Of a stretch of 64,000 nt of DNA, positions 18,140 through 26,747 are shown piece after piece. The stretch is from the NCBI RefSeq assembly GCF_014230145.1, contig NZ_JACHVC010000013.1:496001-560000 (forward strand). The letters run 5' to 3'. A program made the translations under genes and the position numbers. The notes beneath the pieces were generated by a model. It searched no databases and was not told where the DNA came from. It was given only the letters and a program-made list of their open reading frames with translations. This DNA comes from Pelagicoccus albus. GTDB lineage: Bacteria > Verrucomicrobiota > Verrucomicrobiia > Opitutales > Opitutaceae. Position 1 is the first letter of the stretch. Every line of letters starts with the position of its first letter.

Positions 18140-20272
18140 ATGATTTATCACGCTACCACCAAAATAACTGCAGGAGCTCTAATCCTAGCCACTAGCTCTT
18201 TGAGCTTTGCAAAGGAGGAGACGTTCGACGACGCCTACGAGCTTGATCCCGTCGTCGTCACAGGGACTCGCACCGAGCGCATCATAAGCGAAACTCCTGT
18301 AAAAACCGAATTGCTCTTAAAAGACGATCTGCAGAGCTACAATCTGACGTCCCTCAAGGACGCCTTAAAGCTCGTGCCTACGGCCCGCTTCGAGAGCGAC
18401 TGCCAGAACTGCGGTCTCAACCAAATCCAACTGCTTGGCCTCAGCACGGACTACACTTCCTTCCTCTTTGACGGATCGCCCCTCTACTGCGGCCTAGCCA
18501 AAGTTTACGGAGCCGACCTTTTCCCTGCTGTCTTCGTTGACCGCCTTGAAGTGGTCAAGGGTGGCAGTTCCTCTCTCTACGGGCCTGAAGCAATTGCCGG
18601 CGTGGTAAATCTCATCACCACCGAGCCAAATGAAAGCAGCTTCCTAACCTCTCTCTCAATCGAGAGCATCCTAGGAGACGCGACCGAGACCGAGGCAAGT
18701 TTCTCCTACGACAGCGTCGATCCTTCCGGAGCTTTCAGCTACACAGTTTACGGGATGCGCCAGGATCGAGATTCTCTCGACCTGACAACCGATGGTTTTT
18801 CCGAAATTCCAGAATTTGAAAACACCGTTATCGGTTTCCAGACTTGGTACCGCCCCAGCGAAACAGGCCAATTGAAGTTGTCCTACCAATACATGGACCA
18901 GTCGCACCGAGGAGGCGACAACCTAGATCTGCCAGAAGAGCAAGCTCGCGTCGCGGAATCGCTGGCTCATGAGATTAACATAGCGAGCGCCGAGTGGGCC
19001 CAAACGCTCGCATCTGACATCGACTACACCCTCAAGGCTAGCTACATCGACGTTCAACGTCATAGCTACTACGGAGCCCGTGCCGATCTAGAGCAAAGAG
19101 CGTACGAGGAAGCCGGATACGAAGGAGATGTGACCGAAGCGTACATCAGCGCCAACCAAAACGCCATCGACGCTCTGGCGCGTACCGTTTGGGGAAACTC
19201 TAACAATGACGTCTTCTACATCGATAGCCAAGTCAACTGGCGCAAGGACCGGCACACCTTCTCCACAGGTTTGCAGTACCGTCTGGAAACCTTGAGTGAT
19301 GGACCCCTTTACGGAGCTGCTTCCAGCTACACGGAAGACGACTTCAGCAACACCAGCTTCTTCCTCCAAGACCAGTGGCTAATCGGGGAGAAAAGCGAGT
19401 TGGTGATGGGCGGCCGCATCGACGACCACGATAATGTTGACGGCACCGTTTTCTCCCCTCGCATCGCCTACCGCCACACTCAGAATAAGAACATGACTTA
19501 CCGCGCCTCCTGGTCTACCGGCTTCAACGCTCCGGGAGCCTTCAACGAGGACCAACACATCGGCGTAAACAACGGCGGAGCCATCTTATTGCAGAACGAC
19601 CCCGACCTAAAAGAGGAAAGCTCGCAAACCTTCAGCCTCGGAGCGGAATGGCGTCCAAAGAACCTCGAGGACAAAATCATCCTGCATTCGCAACTACACT
19701 ACACCCTCCTCAAGGATTCGTTCGACATCGACGATTCCGGCGAGCTCTCTGGAGATGAGAACATCTGGCTTCGTGTAAATGGTGCCGAGTCCTCCGTATT
19801 TGTTTGGGAAAACAATACCAACTGGCAAATAAACGAAGCCTTCAAGCTCGATGCTGGCATCTCCTACGTCCGCGCACTCTACGACGAGCCTGTCGAGCGT
19901 GTAACAGGATTGACAACTCGCGAGTACCTCAAGCGCCCAGACTGGACGGGGCACATCGCACTCTCCTACGAAAATCATGAATTCGTCGACGCCAATCTCC
20001 TAATGTCCTACACTGGTTCGATGGTAGCCGTAGGCGAAGACGCAGACATCTGGCGCGATACACCTAAATTCCTAGTGATGGACTTCGGCCTATCTAAAGA
20101 ATTCGAAGGATTTCTTGGAGACTCCGAACTTATCCTAAGCGCCGGCGTGAACAATATCTTCGACCAGCGCCAAAAAGACCAGCAAGACAACGGCGAGGAA
20201 CGCGATCCGACTTACCTATACGGGCCTGTCAATCCACGCAGCGTTTACCTCACTGCACGCGTACTTTGGTAG
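18140..20272 (+). CDS. TonB-dependent receptor with Cys-containing plug
   Basis: 710 residues: signal peptide (1-24), plug beginning LDPVVVTGTRTER (a TonB-box-like lead-in), and a 22-strand-type barrel ending in Trp. The plug contains DCQNCGLNQ (Cys88 and Cys91) and YCGLA (Cys117), then VVKGGSSSLYGPEAIAGVVNLI. The QNCGxxQ signature marks a receptor subgroup known mainly from Bacteroidota, sometimes near copper or mercury genes. The cysteines may form a disulfide near the periplasmic face or contact metal. Its promoter region is shared with the divergent DUF3793 gene. A terminator follows, so it is its own transcript. Ligand unknown; iron, cobalamin or a metal-chelate are all possible. Confidence 0.85.
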   Translation: MIYHATTKITAGALILATSSLSFAKEETFDDAYELDPVVVTGTRTERIISETPVKTELLLKDDLQSYNLTSLKDALKLVPTARFESDCQNCGLNQIQLLGLSTDYTSFLFDGSPLYCGLAKVYGADLFPAVFVDRLEVVKGGSSSLYGPEAIAGVVNLITTEPNESSFLTSLSIESILGDATETEASFSYDSVDPSGAFSYTVYGMRQDRDSLDLTTDGFSEIPEFENTVIGFQTWYRPSETGQLKLSYQYMDQSHRGGDNLDLPEEQARVAESLAHEINIASAEWAQTLASDIDYTLKASYIDVQRHSYYGARADLEQRAYEEAGYEGDVTEAYISANQNAIDALARTVWGNSNNDVFYIDSQVNWRKDRHTFSTGLQYRLETLSDGPLYGAASSYTEDDFSNTSFFLQDQWLIGEKSELVMGGRIDDHDNVDGTVFSPRIAYRHTQNKNMTYRASWSTGFNAPGAFNEDQHIGVNNGGAILLQNDPDLKEESSQTFSLGAEWRPKNLEDKIILHSQLHYTLLKDSFDIDDSGELSGDENIWLRVNGAESSVFVWENNTNWQINEAFKLDAGISYVRALYDEPVERVTGLTTREYLKRPDWTGHIALSYENHEFVDANLLMSYTGSMVAVGEDADIWRDTPKFLVMDFGLSKEFEGFLGDSELILSAGVNNIFDQRQKDQQDNGEERDPTYLYGPVNPRSVYLTARVLW

Positions 20273-20323
20273 CGTATCCTCCAGAGTAATACAGACGCCT
20301 CAGATAAGCGAATTTGAAATACA

Positions 20324-20353
20324 GGGTTTGGTCGATGACCAAACCCTTTTTTT
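20324..20353 (+). terminator. Rho-independent terminator
   Basis: GGGTTTGGTC pairs perfectly with GACCAAACCC around a GAT loop and is followed by seven T. It closes the transcript of the preceding TonB receptor. Confidence 0.9.
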
Positions 20354-20417
20354 ACCCAACGATCACCTCTTGATTGCCCTCAAACCCGACACAAAAACCT
20401 AAATAAAAGATAAAAAG

Positions 20418-22316
20418 ATGTCTATTTCTTCCTATATAAGATTAGCCAGAAACCTAGGGTTCTTGGCTTCGATCTCCCTCTCATACGGATCAGCATCGGC
20501 CCAAAGCTCAGAGACGAGTCTCGACACAACATTGTTGAGCACCGTCACTCTGGAGCAAACGGTCCTCCAATCACTCCCTATTCAAACGGATACACTCAAC
20601 GAGGAGGATCTTTCCTCTTTTGCGAGCAATAGTGTGAGCGAGAGCCTCAGCTATGCTCCTGGCCTATTTATCGAAAACAGTTCCGGTCGCATCAAAAGCC
20701 CATCCATTCGCGGATCAAGCTCATCACACACACTCATTCTTGTCGACGGCCGACGCACAAGCCCTGGCTTCAAGTCAATGACCGACCTCAACCAATACCT
20801 ACTCGGCGGTGTTGCACAAGTGGAGATCCTTAGAGGCCCGGCATCCGCCCTCTACGGCTCCGACGCCATAGGTGGTGTCGTGAATATCCTAACACAACAC
20901 GGCATATCTAAGTCACCCTCTAGCCGTGCATATTTTGAATACGGAACCGGAGAATGGGATAGCTTGAGCGCAGGCGTATCGAGCGAGACCCTACAAGGGC
21001 CATGGGGCATTGCGGCATCCATTTCCTCCAGGACCACCGACCAATGGGAGAGCGGCGACGGAGCGCCTAGCGATGTGGATGACCTAGAAACGTACAACAC
21101 CTCAGTCAACCTAGACTACCACCTCTCCGAAGACCAAACCCTAAGAACCCATTTCGACTACGCTCTCACTGAGCGGACAGGTATGCGACCTACTTCCGGT
21201 GGTGCCGAACGTCATGCTGAGGACGAGCGCGTCGGCTTCTCCGCCGAATACGAAAACAATTTCAGCAACGACGATAGCCAACTCGTCATCAGAACCTACA
21301 CCAACACCTATAGCGGCGACATTACTTTCGATTTGCCGGCTCAAAAGGCCGCCGCTTTCAACCTAGCGACCGAAAGTCAAATTCTGGTCGGTGAAGCACG
21401 CTACTCGCAACGCTTTTCCGACTCGTTGAATTCGTTCTTCGGATTCGAATACCGTAATACCGAATACGAAATCGAAAGCGAATCTTCCACGAACCAAAGC
21501 GTAGACAATTTAGCCACCTACTCGCAATTCGTCTGGGATCCGAATGCCTCCACCGAAGCAATCCTAGGACTTCGCTACGACAATCAAGACGGATACGGGT
21601 CGCGTCTGTCTCCTAGCGCCGCCATCTCATGGAACTCACTCACTTCCGGATGGCAACTACACGCCGGACTTGGAAATGGATTCAGAGCCCCCAACGTTAC
21701 AGAACTTCTTATCGAGACCTACGCTAACGGAGGGAAGACAACCATCCAGCCCAACGCCGAGCTCAAGCCAGAGACTTCGACAAACATTGAGGCTGGCCTT
21801 TCTTACATAGCTTCCGACTGGACCTTCGAAGCCACCGCGTTCCGCAACGAAGTATCGGATATGATCGAACAAGTTACGTTGTCCAAACAAGGCAAGCTTA
21901 CGACCGCCCAGTGGCAGAATCTCAGCGAGGTCGAGATAGAAGGAGTCGAATTGATCGCAAGCTATAAACTCGACGAGACCTTCCGTATCGAAGCTTCTTA
22001 TACACGGGTCGATCCCATCGACCAACAAACTGGATACCACGTGGAAGGACAGCACGAATCAAACGCACGCCTGAAATTCTACAAAGACTTCTCCCACTGG
22101 GGGATTCGGGCGAATCTAGCCCTGAACTGGGCCGGCAAAATCTGGGGAGCGACTGACACCATCGCCTACGAAAGCGCATTCACCGTCGATACACGCATTA
22201 GCAAGTCACTGAACGAACACTTCGAACTTTTCGCGGGCGCAAAGAACCTGCTCGACGCGGAGGAAAGCAGCCTTTTACCAGCACATTATTTCACGGGTGC
22301 CAACTTGCGGTTCTGA
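20418..22316 (+). CDS. TonB-dependent receptor, BtuB/FepA-like
   Basis: 632 residues with a signal peptide (cleavage near SASA/QSS). The plug shows LSYAPGLFIENSSGR, IRGSSSSHTLILVDGRR and VEILRGPASALYGSDAIGG, the canonical TonB-receptor plug core. The barrel ends GANLRF. At about 630 residues it is in the size range of BtuB and catecholate receptors. It is followed 53 bp later by a small cytochrome c on the same strand, and a terminator closes the pair. No cobalamin riboswitch precedes it, which argues weakly against a vitamin B12 role. Ligand cannot be assigned. Confidence 0.85.
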   Translation: MSISSYIRLARNLGFLASISLSYGSASAQSSETSLDTTLLSTVTLEQTVLQSLPIQTDTLNEEDLSSFASNSVSESLSYAPGLFIENSSGRIKSPSIRGSSSSHTLILVDGRRTSPGFKSMTDLNQYLLGGVAQVEILRGPASALYGSDAIGGVVNILTQHGISKSPSSRAYFEYGTGEWDSLSAGVSSETLQGPWGIAASISSRTTDQWESGDGAPSDVDDLETYNTSVNLDYHLSEDQTLRTHFDYALTERTGMRPTSGGAERHAEDERVGFSAEYENNFSNDDSQLVIRTYTNTYSGDITFDLPAQKAAAFNLATESQILVGEARYSQRFSDSLNSFFGFEYRNTEYEIESESSTNQSVDNLATYSQFVWDPNASTEAILGLRYDNQDGYGSRLSPSAAISWNSLTSGWQLHAGLGNGFRAPNVTELLIETYANGGKTTIQPNAELKPETSTNIEAGLSYIASDWTFEATAFRNEVSDMIEQVTLSKQGKLTTAQWQNLSEVEIEGVELIASYKLDETFRIEASYTRVDPIDQQTGYHVEGQHESNARLKFYKDFSHWGIRANLALNWAGKIWGATDTIAYESAFTVDTRISKSLNEHFELFAGAKNLLDAEESSLLPAHYFTGANLRF

Positions 22317-22369
22317 ATTCGAACCTTGCGCTTCAATAAAACAAATACGTCCCATCACATACTTTTCAG

Positions 22370-22807
22370 ATGATTTCCAAAAAGATTGTCCTTACCCTTC
22401 TGTCCACCGCAGCAAGCGTAACCCCCTTGAGTCGAGTTCTTTCCCAACAGAGCGACTCAACAACTAGAGGTGCAGAAACACTGCAGAACTTATGCATAGC
22501 ATGCCACCAGACTCAACCCAGCCACGAGCTACAAGAAAAGGGCCTGGCGCCACCGCTCTGGGGTGTGCGCGACCACTATCTGGAGAAGTATCCAGATCGT
22601 GAAACATTTGTCGAAGCGATCGTCGCATATCTCCCAAAACCCGAAGCAGACAAAAGCCTAATGAAAGGGGCAATAAAACGCTTCGGCATCATGCCGCCAC
22701 TCCCTTTGCCCGAGGATGCTCTCAAAGACGCCGCCAACGCGATGTATGACGCGGAGGGCTTCCAAGAACCGACCTGGTGGGCCGAACACGTGAAAGCCAA
22801 ACACTAG
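22370..22807 (+). CDS. Small exported monohaem cytochrome c
   Basis: 145 residues with a signal peptide (about 1-25), a single haem-binding motif CIACH (42-46) and a candidate axial Met in FGIMPPLPLP about 60 residues later. This is the class I cytochrome c pattern, periplasmic. Directly behind a TonB receptor and before a strong terminator, it is probably co-transcribed. A periplasmic redox carrier paired with a receptor could help reduce an imported metal complex or feed a respiratory oxidase such as the bd/cbb type; the sequence does not say which. Confidence 0.85.
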   Translation: MISKKIVLTLLSTAASVTPLSRVLSQQSDSTTRGAETLQNLCIACHQTQPSHELQEKGLAPPLWGVRDHYLEKYPDRETFVEAIVAYLPKPEADKSLMKGAIKRFGIMPPLPLPEDALKDAANAMYDAEGFQEPTWWAEHVKAKH

Positions 22808-22819
22808 AAACCTTCAACT

Positions 22820-22850
22820 GAGACCCTCGTGCCGCGAGGGTCTCGCTATT
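22820..22850 (+). terminator. Hairpin terminator after the cytochrome c gene
   Basis: GAGACCCTCG pairs perfectly with CGAGGGTCTC around TGCCG, followed by a weak T-rich stretch (GCTATTTAAATT). Confidence 0.8.
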
Positions 22851-23115
22851 TAAATTAAGCGACAAAAACTTTAAACAATTTCCAGGGGGACCCGCCACTC
22901 GGCGCTTAATGCCTCTGTAACTATTCCACCCCACAGAGCTAATTTTTTATAACAAACTACGACTTCGTCTCAGTAAAATTGTAAAATACAGAAACCGGAT
23001 TCCAAGGATAGTTCGATCCATTATCGTTCCTAATGTTCTTTATTAATATAATTGCGTCCAGATAGCAGATTCGTTCGTATGCGTAGCAGATTCCTGCAAC
23101 CTTAACCCGAATCCT
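22851..23115. other. Intergenic region before a TonB receptor
   Basis: No coding potential seen. The region is AT-rich around 22940-23050. TAGCAGATTC occurs twice, at 23063-23072 and 23084-23093, a 21-bp spacing that puts both copies on the same helix face and could mark an activator site. No Fur-box-like palindrome was recognised. Confidence 0.35.
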
Positions 23116-25170
23116 ATGCATCTTCAGAAGATCCCCTTTCTTCTCACAGCAATCCTAGTCCCGAAACTATTTTCCCAAGACGTCGTCGAGCTCGACGAAT
23201 TTAAGATCACCGGCCGAGGTAGCACCTTGGTCGGTGAAGCCATATCCGCCTCCGAGGGCATCATCGGTCAGGTCGACCTCGAGACACGCCCCATGCTCCG
23301 TACCGGAGAAATGCTGGAGGCAATCCCTGGCATGATCGTTACTCAACACAGCGGTTCCGGAAAGGCCAACCAGTACTTTCTCCGCGGTTTTAACCTGGAC
23401 CACGGTACCGACTTCGCAACTTGGATCGATGGTATGCCAGTGAACATGGTTTCGCACGGGCACGGACAAGGCTACACCGACATCAATTTTATCATTCCGG
23501 AACTCGTCGATACGATCACCTACCTGAAAGGCTCCTACTACGCTTCCGTGGGCGACTTCGCATCTGCTGGCTCCGCTCAGATGACGACCTCAAACTCGCT
23601 GCAAAACGACCTCTTGTCGCTTTCCATTGGCGAGGACTCCTACCTCAGAGCATTAGCAGCGGGTTCCGAGCGAATCGGCAACGGAGAGCTGATCCTTGGC
23701 ATCGAGCAGGTTGGCAACAACGGTCCTTGGGATCTAGATGAAAACTTGGACAAGCTCAACGGCATGATCAAATATGCGAGCGACCGGCAGGACGGAATTG
23801 CTTACTCCCTCACGTTTATGGGTTACGACTCGAGTTGGGATTCAACTGATCAGATCCCACAGAGAGCCGTCGAACAAGGGCTGATTAGCGACTACGGATT
23901 CATCGATGACACAGTGGGAGGCTCCTCCTCTCGCTACAGCCTTTCCGGAGAATGGACCAAGGACTCCGATGGCCAGTTCACCAAACTGACTGCGTATTCG
24001 ATTTACTACGACATGGACCTTTGGTCCAACTTCACCTACTTTTTAGACAATCCGGAACAAGGCGATCAATTCCAGCAGTCCGACCAACGCGTTCTCTACG
24101 GGGCAAATCTAAGCCACACTTTCGAGGAAAGCAGTTTCCTGGGCAATCGAGCTGAGCACACCATCGGGCTCTCCACACGCTTTGACGACATCGAAAAAGT
24201 CGGACTCTACAACACCTTCGAACGCCAAGTCATCGGCGTGAACCGGGAGGATTCGGTCAAAGAGCTCAGCCTATCCGCTTTCTATGACACGGAGGTGGAC
24301 TGGACCGAAACCTTTTCGACTAATTTCGGTCTTCGCTTCGACTACTTCGACTTCGACGTCGATAGCGATTTCGCTGCCAACTCCGGATCAGCGAATGACA
24401 CCCAAGTAAGTCCGAAATTCAATGCCGTCTACACACCGAGCGATAACACCGAACTCTACCTCAGCGCAGGCTACGGCTTCCATAGCAATGACGCAAGAGG
24501 TGCGACCATCACCATCGATCCCTCGGATCGCATCACACCGGTGGACAGTGTCGACCTCCTTGTAAGATCATTTGGATACGAGATCGGCATCCGACACAAC
24601 TGGAACGAACGCTCCAACACCTCGATCGCCTTGTGGACACTGGACCTCGACTCAGAGCTCCTCTACGTCGGCGACGCTGGCAACACAGAAGCCTCCCGTC
24701 CGAGCGAACGTATCGGCCTGGAAATCGCCAACTACTTCACCCTCTCCGACTACCTCACCCTAGACCTGGATCTCGCCTTCACCGATGCGTCTTATAGCGA
24801 CACATCACCCGATGGCGACGAGATTCCGGGTGCAATCGATTCCGTTGGCTCAGCCGGTCTAAGCTACCGCTCTCCAGACGCACCGTGGTATGGTTCCCTT
24901 CGCTACCGCTATTTTTCAGACCGGCCACTCATAGAGGACAACTCCGTTCGTTCTAATGACTTCAACTCCGTTAACTTGAAAGTTGGATACAAAACAGGAA
25001 ACTGGGATGTTAGCGTCGACCTGCTCAACCTGCTCGACTCGGATGACAAGGACATCACTTACTTCTACGAATCCAGACTCCCGGGAGAACCCGATGGTGG
25101 CGTAGCCGATAGGCACTATCACATCATCGAACCGATGACAGCCCGACTCAACATAACGCGGCTCTTCTAA
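23116..25170 (+). CDS. TonB-dependent receptor
   Basis: 684 residues, signal peptide ending near LFSQ, then VVELDEFKITG, the kind of TonB-box lead-in common in this lineage. The plug contains GEMLEAIPGMIVTQHSGSG, FLRGFNLDHGTDFATWIDG and GHGQGYTDINFIIPE. That HGHGQGYTD-type sequence belongs to a distinct receptor subgroup whose plug lacks the usual LYG-x-x-A-x-G-G block. The barrel ends ITRLF. A strong terminator follows, so it is a single-gene unit. The subgroup's ligand is not known to me; neighbours suggest iron or another metal-chelate. Confidence 0.85.
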   Translation: MHLQKIPFLLTAILVPKLFSQDVVELDEFKITGRGSTLVGEAISASEGIIGQVDLETRPMLRTGEMLEAIPGMIVTQHSGSGKANQYFLRGFNLDHGTDFATWIDGMPVNMVSHGHGQGYTDINFIIPELVDTITYLKGSYYASVGDFASAGSAQMTTSNSLQNDLLSLSIGEDSYLRALAAGSERIGNGELILGIEQVGNNGPWDLDENLDKLNGMIKYASDRQDGIAYSLTFMGYDSSWDSTDQIPQRAVEQGLISDYGFIDDTVGGSSSRYSLSGEWTKDSDGQFTKLTAYSIYYDMDLWSNFTYFLDNPEQGDQFQQSDQRVLYGANLSHTFEESSFLGNRAEHTIGLSTRFDDIEKVGLYNTFERQVIGVNREDSVKELSLSAFYDTEVDWTETFSTNFGLRFDYFDFDVDSDFAANSGSANDTQVSPKFNAVYTPSDNTELYLSAGYGFHSNDARGATITIDPSDRITPVDSVDLLVRSFGYEIGIRHNWNERSNTSIALWTLDLDSELLYVGDAGNTEASRPSERIGLEIANYFTLSDYLTLDLDLAFTDASYSDTSPDGDEIPGAIDSVGSAGLSYRSPDAPWYGSLRYRYFSDRPLIEDNSVRSNDFNSVNLKVGYKTGNWDVSVDLLNLLDSDDKDITYFYESRLPGEPDGGVADRHYHIIEPMTARLNITRLF

Positions 25171-25210
25171 CCCTCTAGGTTTCAACTCCGTTTAAAAGGT
25201 TATCCTTTCT

Positions 25211-25238
25211 AAGCCACGGCCTCCCGCCGTGGCTTTTT
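25211..25238 (+). terminator. Rho-independent terminator
   Basis: AAGCCACGGC pairs with GCCGTGGCTT around CTCCC, with TTTTT at the 3' side. It ends the receptor transcript. Confidence 0.9.
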
Positions 25239-25338
25239 CGCGCCCAAGTCCAAGACTCTCCTTATTCTTACCGTCTGAAGAGTTTTCAAACCGTAGGCTG
25301 GCAGGGCTAAGTTCGAGGATTTACCTGTACTCTTGCAA

Positions 25339-26550
25339 ATGTCTCTCCGTCTGCTCCTGCGTACCCTAGCCTCCCTACACCAAAAGCCCAATTTTTCGGG
25401 GCTATTGGCGTCTACCTTCTCGCTAGGAATCGCCTTTTCTTTCGTGGCCCCGTTCCTCTCGAAATGGGGCACGGAGGAAATCGGCATGACTCCGAGCGGT
25501 TTTGGAGTATTCATGACCATCACCTCTCTGAGTGCCATTGTAGTCAGCACCGTACTGGCGAAACTCTCCGACTCTCGCTTGCCTCGTAAAACGGTATTGA
25601 TCCTAGGTTCGGCCGCTGGAGTGGTCGGATTCGCGGCCTACGCTCTGATCCGAGACATCACCCTACTGCTCGTGGTCGGTTGTACTATGCAAGCTGCGGC
25701 TTCCATTTGCTTCGCCCAACTCTTCTCCCACGTTCGCGAGACCTATGGCGAGATAGGTGGAGATAAGGGAGCGTCGAGCTTCACCATGAGCGTGGTGCGG
25801 GTTTGCTTCTCCTTTTCGTGGACACTCGGACCTGCGACTGGCGCAGTGATGCTAACGAGTTTTGGATTTCGCGGGCTCTTTCTTTCCGCCGCCGCACTCT
25901 ACCTCTTGTTTCTACTCGGCGTGTTGAAATTCGTTTCCTATCGCAAACCGAACCCTCAATCGAGCACAGCGACCAAGCCAAATTTCCTCGCTGGACTCGC
26001 CCGCCCGAAACTCGCCCTCAGCTTCACCGCCTTTGCCGCAGTTTCCGCCGCGAATGCGATCAACATGATGAATCTGCCGCTAGCCATGACTCGATCCCTC
26101 AACGGCACTGAATCGGATCTTGGCATCGCTTTCGGCATCGGACCTGTAGTTGAAATTCCACTAATGCTCTGGTTCGGACATTTGGCGGGCAAAGGTTACC
26201 AACTCTCGCTCATCAAATTCGGTGTAATAATCACAGCAGCCTACTTCTTCGGACTAAGCTTCGCTTCCCAGCCATGGCACGTATTCATACTCCAGATACT
26301 AAGCGGGACAGCCTTTGCCATATTGACCAACATCGCTATCCTCTTTTTCCAAGACCTGCTGCCAGGTCAAATGGGGCTGGCGACTTCCATCTTCTCGAAT
26401 TCGGGAGCCGTTGGAAATCTCGTGGGCATGTTGACCTTTGGTTTCATTCTCGAGTCCTTCGGCCATCAAGGAACCTTTCTGACCTGCGCCCTCATCGCAA
26501 CGGTCGCGTCGGGTCTAATCGTCGGGATCCGCAGGGACGCTAGCGAATAG
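25339..26550 (+). CDS. Major facilitator superfamily transporter (SetA/sugar-efflux-like)
   Basis: 403 residues, twelve predicted membrane segments. ATG at 25339 is taken as the start; a TTG two codons upstream is possible. The loop between segments 2 and 3 has KLSDSRLPRKTVL, the MFS A-motif position. CFAQLFSHVRE and SFSWTLGPATGA match the SetA/SetB sugar-efflux subgroup. It lies between two TonB receptors and upstream of the siderophore-type receptor and PepSY pair. It could export a siderophore or sugar-like compound, or import a released ligand, as MFS proteins do in several siderophore clusters. Direction and substrate are inference. Confidence 0.8.
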   Translation: MSLRLLLRTLASLHQKPNFSGLLASTFSLGIAFSFVAPFLSKWGTEEIGMTPSGFGVFMTITSLSAIVVSTVLAKLSDSRLPRKTVLILGSAAGVVGFAAYALIRDITLLLVVGCTMQAAASICFAQLFSHVRETYGEIGGDKGASSFTMSVVRVCFSFSWTLGPATGAVMLTSFGFRGLFLSAAALYLLFLLGVLKFVSYRKPNPQSSTATKPNFLAGLARPKLALSFTAFAAVSAANAINMMNLPLAMTRSLNGTESDLGIAFGIGPVVEIPLMLWFGHLAGKGYQLSLIKFGVIITAAYFFGLSFASQPWHVFILQILSGTAFAILTNIAILFFQDLLPGQMGLATSIFSNSGAVGNLVGMLTFGFILESFGHQGTFLTCALIATVASGLIVGIRRDASE

Positions 26551-26676
26551 GAAATGCCCGTTGAACCCGAGATTCTCGAGCTTCGAACCAGCGACCATCG
26601 CCTCGTGATACCCCTAAACGAAAATCCCGAATAGAGTCATCAAAATCCCTTAGCGGGCAGATTTCCACCCAAAGTA

Positions 26677-26745
26677 TTTGGTAGCTTAACGACTCGACCG
26701 CCGGTTTCCAACAGGATCACGGTTGAGAAGAACTAAACTACCAAA
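26677..26745 (+). promoter_or_regulatory. Long inverted repeat in the leader of the siderophore-type receptor
   Basis: TTTGGTAG-c-TTA (from 26677) is complementary to TAA-a-CTACCAAA (ending 26745), separated by about 45 bases and ending two bases before the ATG. No Shine-Dalgarno sequence is visible, so this fold would bury the initiation region. It could instead be a pair of operator half-sites. Confidence 0.4.
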
Positions 26746-26747
26746 CG

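Noticed and set aside
22990-23040. Possible tRNA T-arm (GTTCGATCC near 23010)
   Set aside because: The flanking bases do not pair as a T stem, and no acceptor or anticodon arm can be drawn.
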